NCBI GenBank assembly: GCA_964453335.1
Contig: CAYVOK010000009.1
Coordinates: 1-64,000, forward strand
DNA from: VGBO01 sp964453335
Lineage (GTDB): Bacteria > Actinomycetota > Acidimicrobiia > Acidimicrobiales > CAIXPF01
Length of the DNA stretch: 64,000 bases
Direction of reading: 5' to 3'
Shown: positions 18,026 to 26,812 of the stretch, piece by piece
Position numbering within the stretch: the stretch's first letter is position 1
Layout of the letters: every line of letters starts with the position of its first letter
Notes under the pieces: generated by a model
Told to the model about the DNA's origin: nothing
Seen by the model: the letters and a program-made list of their open reading frames with translations, nothing else
Database searches by the model: none
Translations under genes and position numbers: made by a program

Positions 18026-19158
18026 GACGCCTCCTCCGCTGCTCGGCGGTACAGGGCGACGAGCCCGTCCGCACACCGCTCCCACGAGAACGTCGCCGCC
18101 CGTCGCCGCCCACGGGCGACGAGGTCGGCTCGACGATCGGCGTCGTCGCACACCTGCGCCAACGCGTCGGCGAGGGCGTCGACGTCGCCCACGGGCACGA
18201 TCGCCGCCGCGTCGCCGACGACCTCGGGCAACGACCCGGCGTCGGTGCACACCACGGGGACCCCGGCAGCCATGGCCTCGAGCGGCACGAACCCGAACCC
18301 CTCGTACCGCGACGGGTAGGCGACCGCCGTCGCGCCGGCGAGGAGGTCGGCGCGTGCGCGGTCGTCGACCCAGCCGAGCCGGTGGACCCGGTCCCGGTTC
18401 GGCGAGGCGGCGATCGCCCGGTCGAGCGCGTCGGCCCCCCATCCGTCGGGCCCGGCGATCACGAGCCGGAGGTCGTCGAGGTCGGGTGCGATCCGGTCGA
18501 ACGCCGCCACGAGGCCCGGCAGGTCCTTGCGCGGTTCGACCGTGCCCACGGCGAGCACGTAGCGACCCTCCGCACGACCGTCCCCGAGGGCGCGGCGTCG
18601 GCCGGCGGCGGGGTCGCCGGCGAGCTGCGGGGCGAGGCCGAGCAGCACCGGGACCACACGGTCGTCGGGCACACCGAGCCAGGACCGCACCTCCTCGGCG
18701 ACGAACGTCGAGTCGGTGTGCACGAGGGCCCCACGGTCGACCGCCCGCCGCACCAGCTCCGGGTACTGCAACGTGTCCCGGTTCGCGAGCTCGGGGAACC
18801 GGACCGGGGTGAGATCGTGCACGGTGACGACCCGACCCGCACGACCGGCGGGCGGGACCACGTAGTTGGTGCCGTGCACGGTGTCCACGGGACCCGTCCA
18901 CCACTGCACCGGGGGTGCGTCGACGCGGCGCCACGCCTCCCGCAGGGGTCGGGCCGCCATCGGACGGTCGACCGCCCGGACGCCGACGGGGAGGCGGTCG
19001 GCGAGATCGTGCCGACCGCGCCACGACGCGGCGTAGGCGACCGGCCGCACGTCGTCGCGCTCGCCGAGTGCGGCGAGCAGATGGCGGGCGAAGGTGCCGA
19101 TGCCCGTCGGATTTCCGAGGAGCGGCGTCGCGTCGAGCGCGACGCGGAGGGGGGTCAG
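18010..19158 (-). CDS. GT4-family glycosyltransferase with apparent CTG start
   Basis: 382 residues when read from CTG 19158. The N-terminal LRVALDATPLLGNPTGIGTFARH is the canonical opening of GT4 mannosyl- or rhamnosyltransferases, so the start must lie here, yet no ATG, GTG or TTG is in frame nearby. CTG overlaps the upstream TGA as CTGA. The C-terminal domain has VGTVEPRKD and YPSRYEGFGFVPLEAMAAGVP. Downstream rmd and gmd suggest a GDP-D-rhamnose or GDP-mannose donor. It is a paralogue of the truncated transferase at 8116. Confidence 0.88.
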   Translation of the reverse strand: MTPLRVALDATPLLGNPTGIGTFARHLLAALGERDDVRPVAYAASWRGRHDLADRLPVGVRAVDRPMAARPLREAWRRVDAPPVQWWTGPVDTVHGTNYVVPPAGRAGRVVTVHDLTPVRFPELANRDTLQYPELVRRAVDRGALVHTDSTFVAEEVRSWLGVPDDRVVPVLLGLAPQLAGDPAAGRRRALGDGRAEGRYVLAVGTVEPRKDLPGLVAAFDRIAPDLDDLRLVIAGPDGWGADALDRAIAASPNRDRVHRLGWVDDRARADLLAGATAVAYPSRYEGFGFVPLEAMAAGVPVVCTDAGSLPEVVGDAAAIVPVGDVDALADALAQVCDDADRRADLVARGRRRAATFSWERCADGLVALYRRAAEEASCGRS

Positions 19159-19355
19159 CGCACCCCGCCGCGCACGAGGTGGACGAGACCGCGCTCGACG
19201 AGCGCACCCACACGGCGGCTCACCTCGGCCGCCGGGCCGAGCCCCGACCGTTCGAGCTCGGCCTCGACGGAGCGCCGGTACGACAACGCCTGCTGCAGTC
19301 CGAGGACCGTGAGTCCGAGGGTCGTCCTCGCTGCGCGACATGCCTGGTCAGCCAC
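19155..19355 (-). CDS. 66-residue leaderless protein of unknown function
   Basis: GTG 19355 to TGA 19155. The sequence is helical and rich in Arg, Ala and Leu, with no signal peptide or membrane segment. The C-terminal half (about 41-66, SRRVGALVERGLVHLVRGG) vaguely resembles a winged-helix turn, which may be coincidental. A TAGCCT box 6 nt upstream makes it the first gene of the operon with GT4, rmd and gmd, and its stop overlaps the next start. It may be a small regulator or mainly a translational leader. Coding is supported by position and codon bias only. Confidence 0.6.
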   Translation of the reverse strand: MADQACRAARTTLGLTVLGLQQALSYRRSVEAELERSGLGPAAEVSRRVGALVERGLVHLVRGGVR

Positions 19356-19361
19356 ACCGTG

Positions 19362-19367
19362 AGGCTA
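19362..19367 (-). promoter_or_regulatory. TAGCCT -10 box of the GT4-rmd-gmd operon
   Basis: On the minus strand TAGCCT ends 6 nt before GTG 19355. It is divergent from the TAGCCT box at 19408-19413. Confidence 0.6.
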
Positions 19368-19407
19368 TCGCCGCCACCGATCGTGACCGACCTCGCCGAC
19401 GGCCCGC

Positions 19408-19413
19408 TAGCCT
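19408..19413 (+). promoter_or_regulatory. TAGCCT -10 box of the GT2 gene
   Basis: TAGCCT ends 10 nt before GTG 19424. A TGACCG about 18 nt upstream could be a weak -35. Confidence 0.55.
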
Positions 19414-19423
19414 CTCCTGCGCC

Positions 19424-22400
19424 GTGACACCCCTCGACGCCGACCTCGGCGGCCTCGGGACGACCGCCGTGGAAGCGACGGTCGACGACGAGGCCGAGGA
19501 CGACGAGCAGCCCGACGGGGCGGCTCCATCCGTCGTCGCGCTCGTGGTCGCCCACGACCCCGGTCCGTACTTCGAGGAATTGCTCGTCTCGCTCGCCGCG
19601 CAGGACTACCCGAACCTCGCGGTCCTCGTCGTCGACAACGGCAGCGCCGAGGATCCGACCGAACGGATCGCGACCGTCCTGCCCGGTGCGTTCGTGCGCC
19701 GGCTCGACGGCGCCGTCGGATTCGGCGCCGCCGCGAACGTCGGTGCCCGCATGGTGGAGGGCGCCTCGTTCCTCCTGCTCTGTCATGACGACGTCGCCCT
19801 CGCGCCGAACGCCGTCCGGGTCCTCGTCGAGGAGGCGTTCCGGTCGAACGCCGGAGTCGTCGCCCCGAAGCTCGTCTCGTGGCACCGGCCCGAACTCCTC
19901 GTCGCCGTCGGCATGGGAGCCGACCGGTTCGGTGCGCCGTCGCCGTTGTGCGAGCGCGGCGAACTCGACCAGGAACAGCACGACGCCGTGCGCGACGTCT
20001 TCTACGCACCCGACGCCTGCATGCTCGTCCGCGCCGACCTGTTCTCCGCCGTCGGCGGGTTCGACGAGGAGATCACCTTCCACGGTGGCGACACCGACCT
20101 GTGCTGGCGGGTGCACCTCGCCGGTGCGCGCGTCATCGCGGCGCCCGGTGCCACCGTCCGCCACGTCGAGGCGATGGGCGGACGTCGGCCCGACGACCGC
20201 CGCCGACTGCAGCAGCGGCACCGCCTGCGCATGGTCCTCACCGACTACCGCTGGTTCCACACCATCGGCATCGGGCTCCAACAGGCGCTGCTCAGCGTCG
20301 CCGAGATCGTCATGGTGCTCGCCCGCGGACGGGTCCGTCACGCCGCCGACGTGGTCGCCGCGTGGGCATGGAACCTGCGCCGACCCGGTTCGCTGCGCGC
20401 CAAACGACGCGTCGTCCGCGGCGCCCGCAACGTGACCGACCTCGAGGTGCGCCGCCTGCAGGCACGGGGATCGGCCCGGGTCACCGCGTATCTGCGGGGC
20501 CAGCTCCGGGCCGCCGACATCGAAGGGGACACGATCACCGAGGCCGGCCTCGAGTGGGCGTCGGAGGTGCGTCGGACGGTCAGCTGGCCGAGCATCGTGA
20601 CCGTGACGCTCGTCGGCGCACTGTTCCTGCTCGGCAGCCGGGGGCTGATCGGCGGCCGGGTCCCCGTCGTCGGCGAGTTCGCACCGCTGCCCGACGGTCC
20701 CGTCGAACTGTTCCGGACGTGGTGGTCCGCCTGGCGCGAGGTCGGCGTCGGGTTCGCCGGCGGGGCCCCGATCGGCTTCCTGCTGTTCGCCGTCTCCTCC
20801 GTCGCAGCGTTCGGCTCCACCGGCGTGGTCCGCACCGTCGCCGTGCTCGGTCTCCTGCCCGTCGGCTGGTGGGGGGTTTGGCGGGTTGCGACCCTCGGCA
20901 CCCACACCCGCGGCAGGATCGCCGCGCTGCTCGCGTACGCCGTGAACCCGTTGCCCTACGCGGCGCTGGCGTCGGGGAGTTGGCGCGGACTCACCGCCTA
21001 CGCCGTGTCCCCGTGGATCCTGTACCGGGTCACGAACCTCGGCGGGATCGTCCCCGTCGATCGTCGCCGCTTCGCCGGCCAGGTCGCCGCGCTCGGCCTC
21101 ACCGTCGCCGTTGCCATGGTGCTCCTACCGGCCACCCCGGTGCTCGTCGTCGCGATCGTGGTCGCGCTCGTGCTCGCCGGGATCCTCGGTGGCAGCATCG
21201 CCGGGCTCGGTCGGCCGTGCGCCGGGACGATCGTCGCCCTTGCCGTCGCGTTCGGGCTGCACGCCAGCTCGCTCGCCACCTCGCTGACGCTCGCCCCCTT
21301 CACCGACCCCGACTTCCTGCCTGCGGGGCGGGCCGGCGGGGCGCAGGCGGTCTCCCTCGCCGACCTGGTGCGGTTCGACCCCGACGGTGGCAACGGCGGT
21401 CGGGTCGTACTCGGCCTCCTCGTCGCCGCGCTGCTCGGCCCGGCGATCGGCCGGGCGTGGCGTTGGGGCTGGGCGCTGCGCGGCTGGCTCCTCGTCACCG
21501 TCCCGCTCGCCGCGGTCGCCGTCGTGCAGGCCGCCGGCCTCGACGTCGATCTCCCGCCGGCCACGGTCGTGCTCGCACCCGTCGCCCTCGGCGTCGCCGT
21601 CGCCGTCGCCACCGGTGTCGCCGGGTTCGACCTCGACCTTCCCGGCTACCGGTTCGGCTGGCGTCAGGGTGCGAGTGTGCTCGCCGCGGCGGGTCTCGCC
21701 CTTGCGACGCTGCCGATGGCCGGACGGGTGCTCGACGGCCGCTGGGGCCTTCCCTCGACCGGGTTCGAGGGCACCCTCACGTTCCTCGACCGGGATGCGA
21801 CTGCGGACCGCTCTCGGGTGCTGTGGCTCGGCGTGCCCGAGGTGCTGCCGGTCGCCGGGTGGTCGATCGAACCGGGGCTCGCGTACGGCACCTCGATCGG
21901 GTTCCCCTCGACCGGTGCACTCTGGGCGGGTCCGACGTCGGCCGGTACCGAGGCGATCGCCGACGAACTCCGCGCCGCGCGGGCGGGTGACACCACCCGG
22001 CTCGGTCGGGCCCTGTCGCTCTACGGCATCCGCTACGTGATCGTCGTCGAACGCATCGCCCCCGCACCCTTCGCGGACGAGGTCGTCGAACCGGCCCCCT
22101 GGCTCAGCAAGGCGCTCGGCGACCAGCTCGACCTGCAACAGGTGGAGGCGAACGGGGCGGTCCGGCTGTACCGGAACGTCGCCTGGCGACCGGTCGTCAC
22201 GACGGTCCCGGTGGCCTCCGACGACGCCGCCGACCTGCCGTCGACCGTCGATCTCTCGGGTGCGCCCACGGGCGTCTCCGGTCTCGGGGCCACCGGTGCG
22301 ACGCGCTACGAGGGGACGGTCGAGGCCGGCGTCCTGCACCTCGCCGAATCCGGGGACGTCGGCTGGGTGCTCGACGTCGACGGTCGCGACCTCCCCGCGA

Positions 22401-22621
22401 CCCGCAGCTTCGGCTGGGGTACCCGGTTCCGGGTGGAGTCCGGTGGCGCGGCGACCCTCGAGTACCGCACCCCGGTGCTCTACCGGGTCCGCCAGGCGGC
22501 GCAGGCGGCCGCGTGGGTGCTCGTCGGGTTCGTCGCCTGGCGGGCGACGCGCCCACCCCGCCCCGAGGACGAACCGACGGAGGACGCCGCGGCGACCGAC
22601 CCGGTGGAGGTGACCCCGTGA
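19424..22621 (+). CDS. Large GT2 glycosyltransferase with multi-helix membrane domain
   Basis: 1065 residues from GTG 19424. An acidic N-terminus (1-35) is followed by a GT2 domain with VALVVAHDPG, VLVVDNGS, LLCHDDVAL (DDx), and HGGDTDLCWR. The middle of the protein has about ten hydrophobic helices, and a large C-terminal part looks extracytoplasmic with a final helix near the end. The same kind of gene is followed by a DUF5719 gene in other actinobacteria. It likely extends or flips a cell-envelope glycan; donor and acceptor are unknown. Its stop overlaps the next start by 4 nt (GTGA). Confidence 0.85.
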   Translation: MTPLDADLGGLGTTAVEATVDDEAEDDEQPDGAAPSVVALVVAHDPGPYFEELLVSLAAQDYPNLAVLVVDNGSAEDPTERIATVLPGAFVRRLDGAVGFGAAANVGARMVEGASFLLLCHDDVALAPNAVRVLVEEAFRSNAGVVAPKLVSWHRPELLVAVGMGADRFGAPSPLCERGELDQEQHDAVRDVFYAPDACMLVRADLFSAVGGFDEEITFHGGDTDLCWRVHLAGARVIAAPGATVRHVEAMGGRRPDDRRRLQQRHRLRMVLTDYRWFHTIGIGLQQALLSVAEIVMVLARGRVRHAADVVAAWAWNLRRPGSLRAKRRVVRGARNVTDLEVRRLQARGSARVTAYLRGQLRAADIEGDTITEAGLEWASEVRRTVSWPSIVTVTLVGALFLLGSRGLIGGRVPVVGEFAPLPDGPVELFRTWWSAWREVGVGFAGGAPIGFLLFAVSSVAAFGSTGVVRTVAVLGLLPVGWWGVWRVATLGTHTRGRIAALLAYAVNPLPYAALASGSWRGLTAYAVSPWILYRVTNLGGIVPVDRRRFAGQVAALGLTVAVAMVLLPATPVLVVAIVVALVLAGILGGSIAGLGRPCAGTIVALAVAFGLHASSLATSLTLAPFTDPDFLPAGRAGGAQAVSLADLVRFDPDGGNGGRVVLGLLVAALLGPAIGRAWRWGWALRGWLLVTVPLAAVAVVQAAGLDVDLPPATVVLAPVALGVAVAVATGVAGFDLDLPGYRFGWRQGASVLAAAGLALATLPMAGRVLDGRWGLPSTGFEGTLTFLDRDATADRSRVLWLGVPEVLPVAGWSIEPGLAYGTSIGFPSTGALWAGPTSAGTEAIADELRAARAGDTTRLGRALSLYGIRYVIVVERIAPAPFADEVVEPAPWLSKALGDQLDLQQVEANGAVRLYRNVAWRPVVTTVPVASDDAADLPSTVDLSGAPTGVSGLGATGATRYEGTVEAGVLHLAESGDVGWVLDVDGRDLPATRSFGWGTRFRVESGGAATLEYRTPVLYRVRQAAQAAAWVLVGFVAWRATRPPRPEDEPTEDAAATDPVEVTP

Positions 22622-24327
22622 GGCCCCGTCGGTTCCTCGTCGCGTTGCTCGTCGTCGCCGTCGCCGCTGCGGCGGTGCTCGTCGACGCCGCTCCACCCCG
22701 GCGCCCTGCCGACGTCGCCGTCGTCCCTGCGTCGGCGCTCGCCCCCGTCGCCACCGCCGACGACGCCGCGAGCTCGACCTGGTACTGCGTCGCAGGCACG
22801 GCGTCGAAGGGTGGCGCAGCCGACCACACGGTCGTCGTCGCCAACCCGACGGAACGGACCGCCGAGGGGCGCATGGAGATCTTCCCCGTCGGCGGCGACC
22901 CGGTCACGGTGCCGTTGCAGGTCGCCGCGGGGTCGCGCGAGTCGATCGCCGTCGGCACGAAGGTCGAGGCCCCCTTCGCCGCAGCGGTCGTCGAGATCGC
23001 TGCCGGTGGTGTGGTCGCCGAGCACGAGGTGCGGGGCAGCGCCGGCTGGGACAGCGGGCGCTGTGCGTCCGCCGCGTCGACACAGTGGTACTTCGCCTGG
23101 GGCCGCACGGCCGGCGCCGCGAACCTCTCGTTCGCCCTGCTCAACCCCTTCCCCGAGGACGCGGTCGTCGACCTGACCTTCGAGACCGAGGAGGGGTTCG
23201 TCGCCCCGACCGCGCTCGAGGGGCTCCTCGTCCCGGCCCGGCGCCTCGTCGTGGTCGACGTCACCGAACAGGTGAGCGTGCGCACCCGCGTGGCCACCAC
23301 GGTGTCGACCCGCGCCGGACGCATCGTGGCCGAACGGATCCAGACGATCGTCGGTGCCGACGGTGTGTCCGCCGTCGACCTCGGTCTCGGCGCCCCTGCA
23401 CCGGCGACGGTGTGGAACTTCGCCGAAGGGCGCGCCGACGCGGCGACGGGGGAGCAGTTCTCCGTGTTCAATCCCACCGAGGAACCGGCCGAGGTGGAGA
23501 TCGTCGTCGAACGGTCGGGTGCGGGCACCGGCGGTGCACCGGCACCGTTCGAGGTGCGCGTCCCCGCCGGTGGTGCGGCCCAGGTCGTGCTCAACCAGGA
23601 GTCGCGGATCGCCCTGCCGATCCGGCACACGACGACGGCCCGGTCGGTGAACGGCGTCCCCGTCGTCGTGGAACGCATCACGGCCACCGGTTCGATCGCG
23701 AAGGCACTCTTCGGCGACCTCGGGACCGACACCACGATCACGACGTCGACGACCACGTCGACCACCACGTCGACCACCACGGCGCCGACGACCACGACGA
23801 CCGCGCCCGCACCGGGGGCGACGACCGTGCCACCGGCGTCGACGACCACGACCACCACGACCACCACGGTGCCGACGACCACGACGGCGCCCGGTACCAC
23901 GACGACGACCCCGGGCTCGACCACGACACCGGGCGGGCTCGTCGCACTGCCGACTGGGTTCTCGGCGACGCTCGGGTTGCCGGTCGTCGCTGGTCGCTGG
24001 GTGCTCGCGACCGGCGCCCGTGACGGTCTCGTCGACGCGTCGGTCTCCGTGCTGAACGTCACGACGAGCGAACTCGCCCTCACCGTCACCACGTTCGACC
24101 GGGGCCGTGCCTCGTCGCTCAGCGCACCGGCGCGCATCGGGCCCGGGCGGCGCGTCGAGATCCCGCTCACTCTCCCGAAGGGGACGACCGGGTACCTCGT
24201 CGTGGTCGAGGCGTCCGGCGCCGTCGTCGTCGACCGCCTGCAGCCGTCGCGGACGCCCGCCGAGCTCGCCGTCGAGCCCGCGATCCCCACGCCGGGTGGC
24301 GGTACGCCGCCGGCGGTCGCGTCCTGA
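22618..24327 (+). CDS. DUF5719-family exported protein
   Basis: 569 residues from GTG 22618, with GGAGG about 8 nt upstream. One N-terminal hydrophobic segment (6-24) acts as signal or anchor. Two or three beta-rich modules repeat a pattern of the type WYCVAG...VVANPTERTAEG and WYFAWGRT...FALLNPFPEDA, and a Thr-rich linker separates the last module. DUF5719 proteins are found next to this GT2 type in actinobacteria; their function is not known to me. Overlap with the GT2 gene implies coupled translation and a shared envelope role. Confidence 0.82.
   Translation: MRPRRFLVALLVVAVAAAAVLVDAAPPRRPADVAVVPASALAPVATADDAASSTWYCVAGTASKGGAADHTVVVANPTERTAEGRMEIFPVGGDPVTVPLQVAAGSRESIAVGTKVEAPFAAAVVEIAAGGVVAEHEVRGSAGWDSGRCASAASTQWYFAWGRTAGAANLSFALLNPFPEDAVVDLTFETEEGFVAPTALEGLLVPARRLVVVDVTEQVSVRTRVATTVSTRAGRIVAERIQTIVGADGVSAVDLGLGAPAPATVWNFAEGRADAATGEQFSVFNPTEEPAEVEIVVERSGAGTGGAPAPFEVRVPAGGAAQVVLNQESRIALPIRHTTTARSVNGVPVVVERITATGSIAKALFGDLGTDTTITTSTTTSTTTSTTTAPTTTTTAPAPGATTVPPASTTTTTTTTTVPTTTTAPGTTTTTPGSTTTPGGLVALPTGFSATLGLPVVAGRWVLATGARDGLVDASVSVLNVTTSELALTVTTFDRGRASSLSAPARIGPGRRVEIPLTLPKGTTGYLVVVEASGAVVVDRLQPSRTPAELAVEPAIPTPGGGTPPAVAS
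23730..23930 (+). repeat. Thr-codon low-complexity tract
   Basis: About 65 codons, mostly ACC and ACG, encode a Thr/Pro/Ser linker in the DUF5719 protein. Such tracts are flexible and often glycosylated in secreted actinobacterial proteins. A similar tract starts at the edge of the 9626 gap. Confidence 0.85.
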
Positions 24328-24334
24328 GGTCGGG

Positions 24335-24793
24335 ATGGAGCGGCTCGTCGTCACCGTCGTCCTCGGTCTCCTGACCGTGGCGGTCGTGGTGGCGGTGCAA
24401 CGCCGTCGCCGCAGCGCCGCGCCGGTGGAGGTGCGGACGTGGAACGTCCCGGCGCTGCTGCAGCGCGACGACTTCGACCGCCCTGCGGCGCCGTGGCTCG
24501 TCGCCGTGTTCACGTCTGCGACCTGCGACGTGTGCGCCGAGGTGTGGCGACGGGCTTCCGTGCTCGGGACGGAGGACGGTGCCGTCGTCTGCCAGGAGGT
24601 CGAAGCCGTCCGCGATCGTCGGCTGCACGAGCGTTACCGCATCGACGCCGTCCCCCTCGTCCTCATCGCGGACGGGGACGGCACGGTGCAGCGACACTTC
24701 CTCGGCCCGGTGCGGGCACCGGACCTGTGGGGGGCACTCGCAGAGCTCCGCGACCCGGGCAGCGTGCCGCCCGGCTGCGACGCGCACGGCTGA
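24335..24793 (+). CDS. Membrane-anchored thioredoxin-like protein
   Basis: 152 residues from ATG 24335. The N-terminal helix (about 4-21) is followed by an RRRR stop-transfer, which would place the rest in the cytoplasm if it is a simple anchor. The body resembles a thioredoxin fold: LVAVFTSATCDVCAEV with a CDVC active site (Cys64, Cys67), and a later cis-Pro-like AVPLVLIADGDG. A role in thiol redox of envelope proteins is likely but unproven. It starts 7 nt after the DUF5719 gene. Confidence 0.75.
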   Translation: MERLVVTVVLGLLTVAVVVAVQRRRRSAAPVEVRTWNVPALLQRDDFDRPAAPWLVAVFTSATCDVCAEVWRRASVLGTEDGAVVCQEVEAVRDRRLHERYRIDAVPLVLIADGDGTVQRHFLGPVRAPDLWGALAELRDPGSVPPGCDAHG

Positions 24794-24809
24794 ACCGGGC
24801 GAGCTACCC

Positions 24810-24823
24810 CGGAGCGGCGCCGC
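24810..24823. terminator. Palindrome between the thioredoxin-like gene and ftsH
   Basis: GAGCGGCGCCGCTC is a perfect 14-bp palindrome in the 30-bp convergent space, abutting the ftsH stop. It could terminate transcription from both sides; no T tract is present. Confidence 0.4.
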
Positions 24824-26752
24824 TCAGTTGGCGCCGGGTGCGACCGGGGCGGGCGGCGGCGGGGGAGGCGGCGGCGGTGCCAACGCGTCGGTGCCGACCG
24901 GCCCCGGGTTCCGTGCGATGTCGAGCAGGCGGTAGACCTCACGCCCGTCGATCGTCTCGTGCTCGAGCAGGGCCCGGGCGACGAGGTCGAGACCGTGGCG
25001 GTTCTCGTGCAGCGTCGTCCGCGTGCGGTCCTCGGCGTTGCGGAGGATGCGCTCGATCTCCTCGTCGATGATGCGGGCGGTCTCGTCGGAGTACTCCCGG
25101 GTCTGCGCCCAGTCCTCGCCGAGGAACACCGGTCCACCGGATCCCCACGCCATCGGGCCGATCCGCTCGGACATGCCCCACTCGCGCACCATGCGGCGGG
25201 CGAACTCGGTGGCCTTCCGCAGGTCGTCGGACGCCCCGTTGGTGACCTCGCCGTAGACGAGGTCCTCGGCCATGCGGCCGCCGAGGATCATCGACAGGCG
25301 ATCATGGATGGAGGACTCCGCGATCGAGTGGCGGTCCTCCTGGGGGAGGGTCATCGTGACGCCGAGGGCCATGCCGGTCGGCAGGATCGTCACCTTGTGC
25401 ACCGGATCGCAGCCCGGCAGGAGTGCGGCCATCACCGCGTGACCGGCCTCGTGGTAGGCGGTCATCTCCTTCTCGGCCGCGTTCATCACGACGGACTCGC
25501 GGCGGGCGCCGATCATCACACGATCGCGGGCGTCCTCGAAGTGGCGGGCCCGGATGACGTCGTCACCGGCGCGGACGGCGAACAGCGCGGCCTCGTTCAC
25601 GAGGTTGGAGAGCTCGGCACCGGCCATGCCCGGCGTGCCACGGGCGACGACCGTGAGATCGACGTCGGGGGCGATCCGCTTGTGTCGGCAGTGCACCCGC
25701 AGGATCGCGAGGCGCTCCGAGTACTCGGGCAGCGGCACGACCACCTGGCGGTCGAACCGACCGGGCCGCAGCAACGCCGGGTCGAGGACGTCGGGCCGGT
25801 TCGTCGCCGCGATGATGACGATGCCCTCCGTCGCCTCGAAACCGTCCATCTCGGCGAGCATCTGGTTGAGCGTCTGCTCGCGCTCGTCGTGACCGCCGCC
25901 GAGGCCGGCGCCACGCTTGCGGCCGATGGAGTCGATCTCGTCGATGAAGATGATCGCCCGACCCATCTTGCGGGCGGAGGTGAACAGGTCGCGCACCCGG
26001 GAGGCGCCGACGCCGACGAACATCTCCATGAAGTCGGAACCGGTGACGGACAGGAACGGGACCCCGGCTTCGCCGGCGACCGCCCTGGCGATGAGGGTCT
26101 TGCCGGTTCCCGGGGGGCCGACGAGCAGCACGCCCTTGGGGATGCGAGCGCCGATCGCAGCGAACTTCGCGGGCTGGCGCAGGAACTCGATGATCTCCCG
26201 GATCTCCTGCTTCACGCCGTCGTACCCGGCGACGTCCTCGAAGGTCGTGCTCGGACGTTCGGTGGTGTAGGTCTTCGCTCGCGAACGGCCGATCGACATG
26301 ACGTTGCCCATCTGGCCGCTGGCCCGGCGCTGCATCCACCAGAAGAACAGGATGAGCAGGCCGATGGGGAGGAGCAGCGGGATGAGCTGGCCGAGCAGGC
26401 TCGTCTGCGGGGTCGCCGGCTTCTGGACGACGTCCTTCTCCTCGAGCAGCGCCCGGTCGGCGTCGGAGAGCGTCAGGTAGCCGGTGGTGTTGAAGGTCGT
26501 GCCGTCGGTGTAGGTCCCCTCGATGCGACCGGTCGTGTTGTCGAACACGATCTCCTCGACCCGGCCCTCCTCGACCGCGCTGATGAAGGCGGAGTACGGG
26601 ACCGTCTGGCCGGAACTCCGGTCGAGGAAGGACGAACCGACGATGACCGCGGCGACGAGTCCGAGCACGATCCACACGGCCCACTTCGGGAAGGAGGATT
26701 CGCGGGTCGGAGTGCCGCCGGAGCCGCGGGGCGGGGCAGCGTTCGGATCCAT
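24824..26752 (-). CDS. ftsH: ATP-dependent zinc metalloprotease FtsH
   Basis: 642 residues. Membrane helices lie at about 23-43 and 117-139 around a short external domain. The AAA+ module has Walker A GPPGTGKT, pore loop FVGVGASRVRDLF, Walker B IIFIDEIDS and the second region of homology ATNRPDVLDPALLRPGRFDR. The protease active site HEAGH binds zinc. The C-terminus ends in a poly-Pro stretch. It degrades damaged or unneeded membrane proteins. ATG 26752 has a TAACAT box 6 nt upstream. Confidence 0.96.
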   Translation of the reverse strand: MDPNAAPPRGSGGTPTRESSFPKWAVWIVLGLVAAVIVGSSFLDRSSGQTVPYSAFISAVEEGRVEEIVFDNTTGRIEGTYTDGTTFNTTGYLTLSDADRALLEEKDVVQKPATPQTSLLGQLIPLLLPIGLLILFFWWMQRRASGQMGNVMSIGRSRAKTYTTERPSTTFEDVAGYDGVKQEIREIIEFLRQPAKFAAIGARIPKGVLLVGPPGTGKTLIARAVAGEAGVPFLSVTGSDFMEMFVGVGASRVRDLFTSARKMGRAIIFIDEIDSIGRKRGAGLGGGHDEREQTLNQMLAEMDGFEATEGIVIIAATNRPDVLDPALLRPGRFDRQVVVPLPEYSERLAILRVHCRHKRIAPDVDLTVVARGTPGMAGAELSNLVNEAALFAVRAGDDVIRARHFEDARDRVMIGARRESVVMNAAEKEMTAYHEAGHAVMAALLPGCDPVHKVTILPTGMALGVTMTLPQEDRHSIAESSIHDRLSMILGGRMAEDLVYGEVTNGASDDLRKATEFARRMVREWGMSERIGPMAWGSGGPVFLGEDWAQTREYSDETARIIDEEIERILRNAEDRTRTTLHENRHGLDLVARALLEHETIDGREVYRLLDIARNPGPVGTDALAPPPPPPPPPAPVAPGAN

Positions 26753-26758
26753 GCGGCG

Positions 26759-26764
26759 ATGTTA
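26759..26764 (-). promoter_or_regulatory. TAACAT -10 box, leaderless ftsH
   Basis: On the minus strand TAACAT ends 6 nt before ATG 26752. Confidence 0.6.
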
Positions 26765-26798
26765 GAAGGCGGCCACCGCCAATCGGCACGGGCCCCGG

Positions 26799-26804
26799 TA
26801 GCGT
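26799..26804 (+). promoter_or_regulatory. TAGCGT -10 box, leaderless CPBP gene
   Basis: TAGCGT ends 8 nt before GTG 26813, divergent from the ftsH promoter 35 bp away. Confidence 0.6.
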
Positions 26805-26812
26805 TCGGGGCC

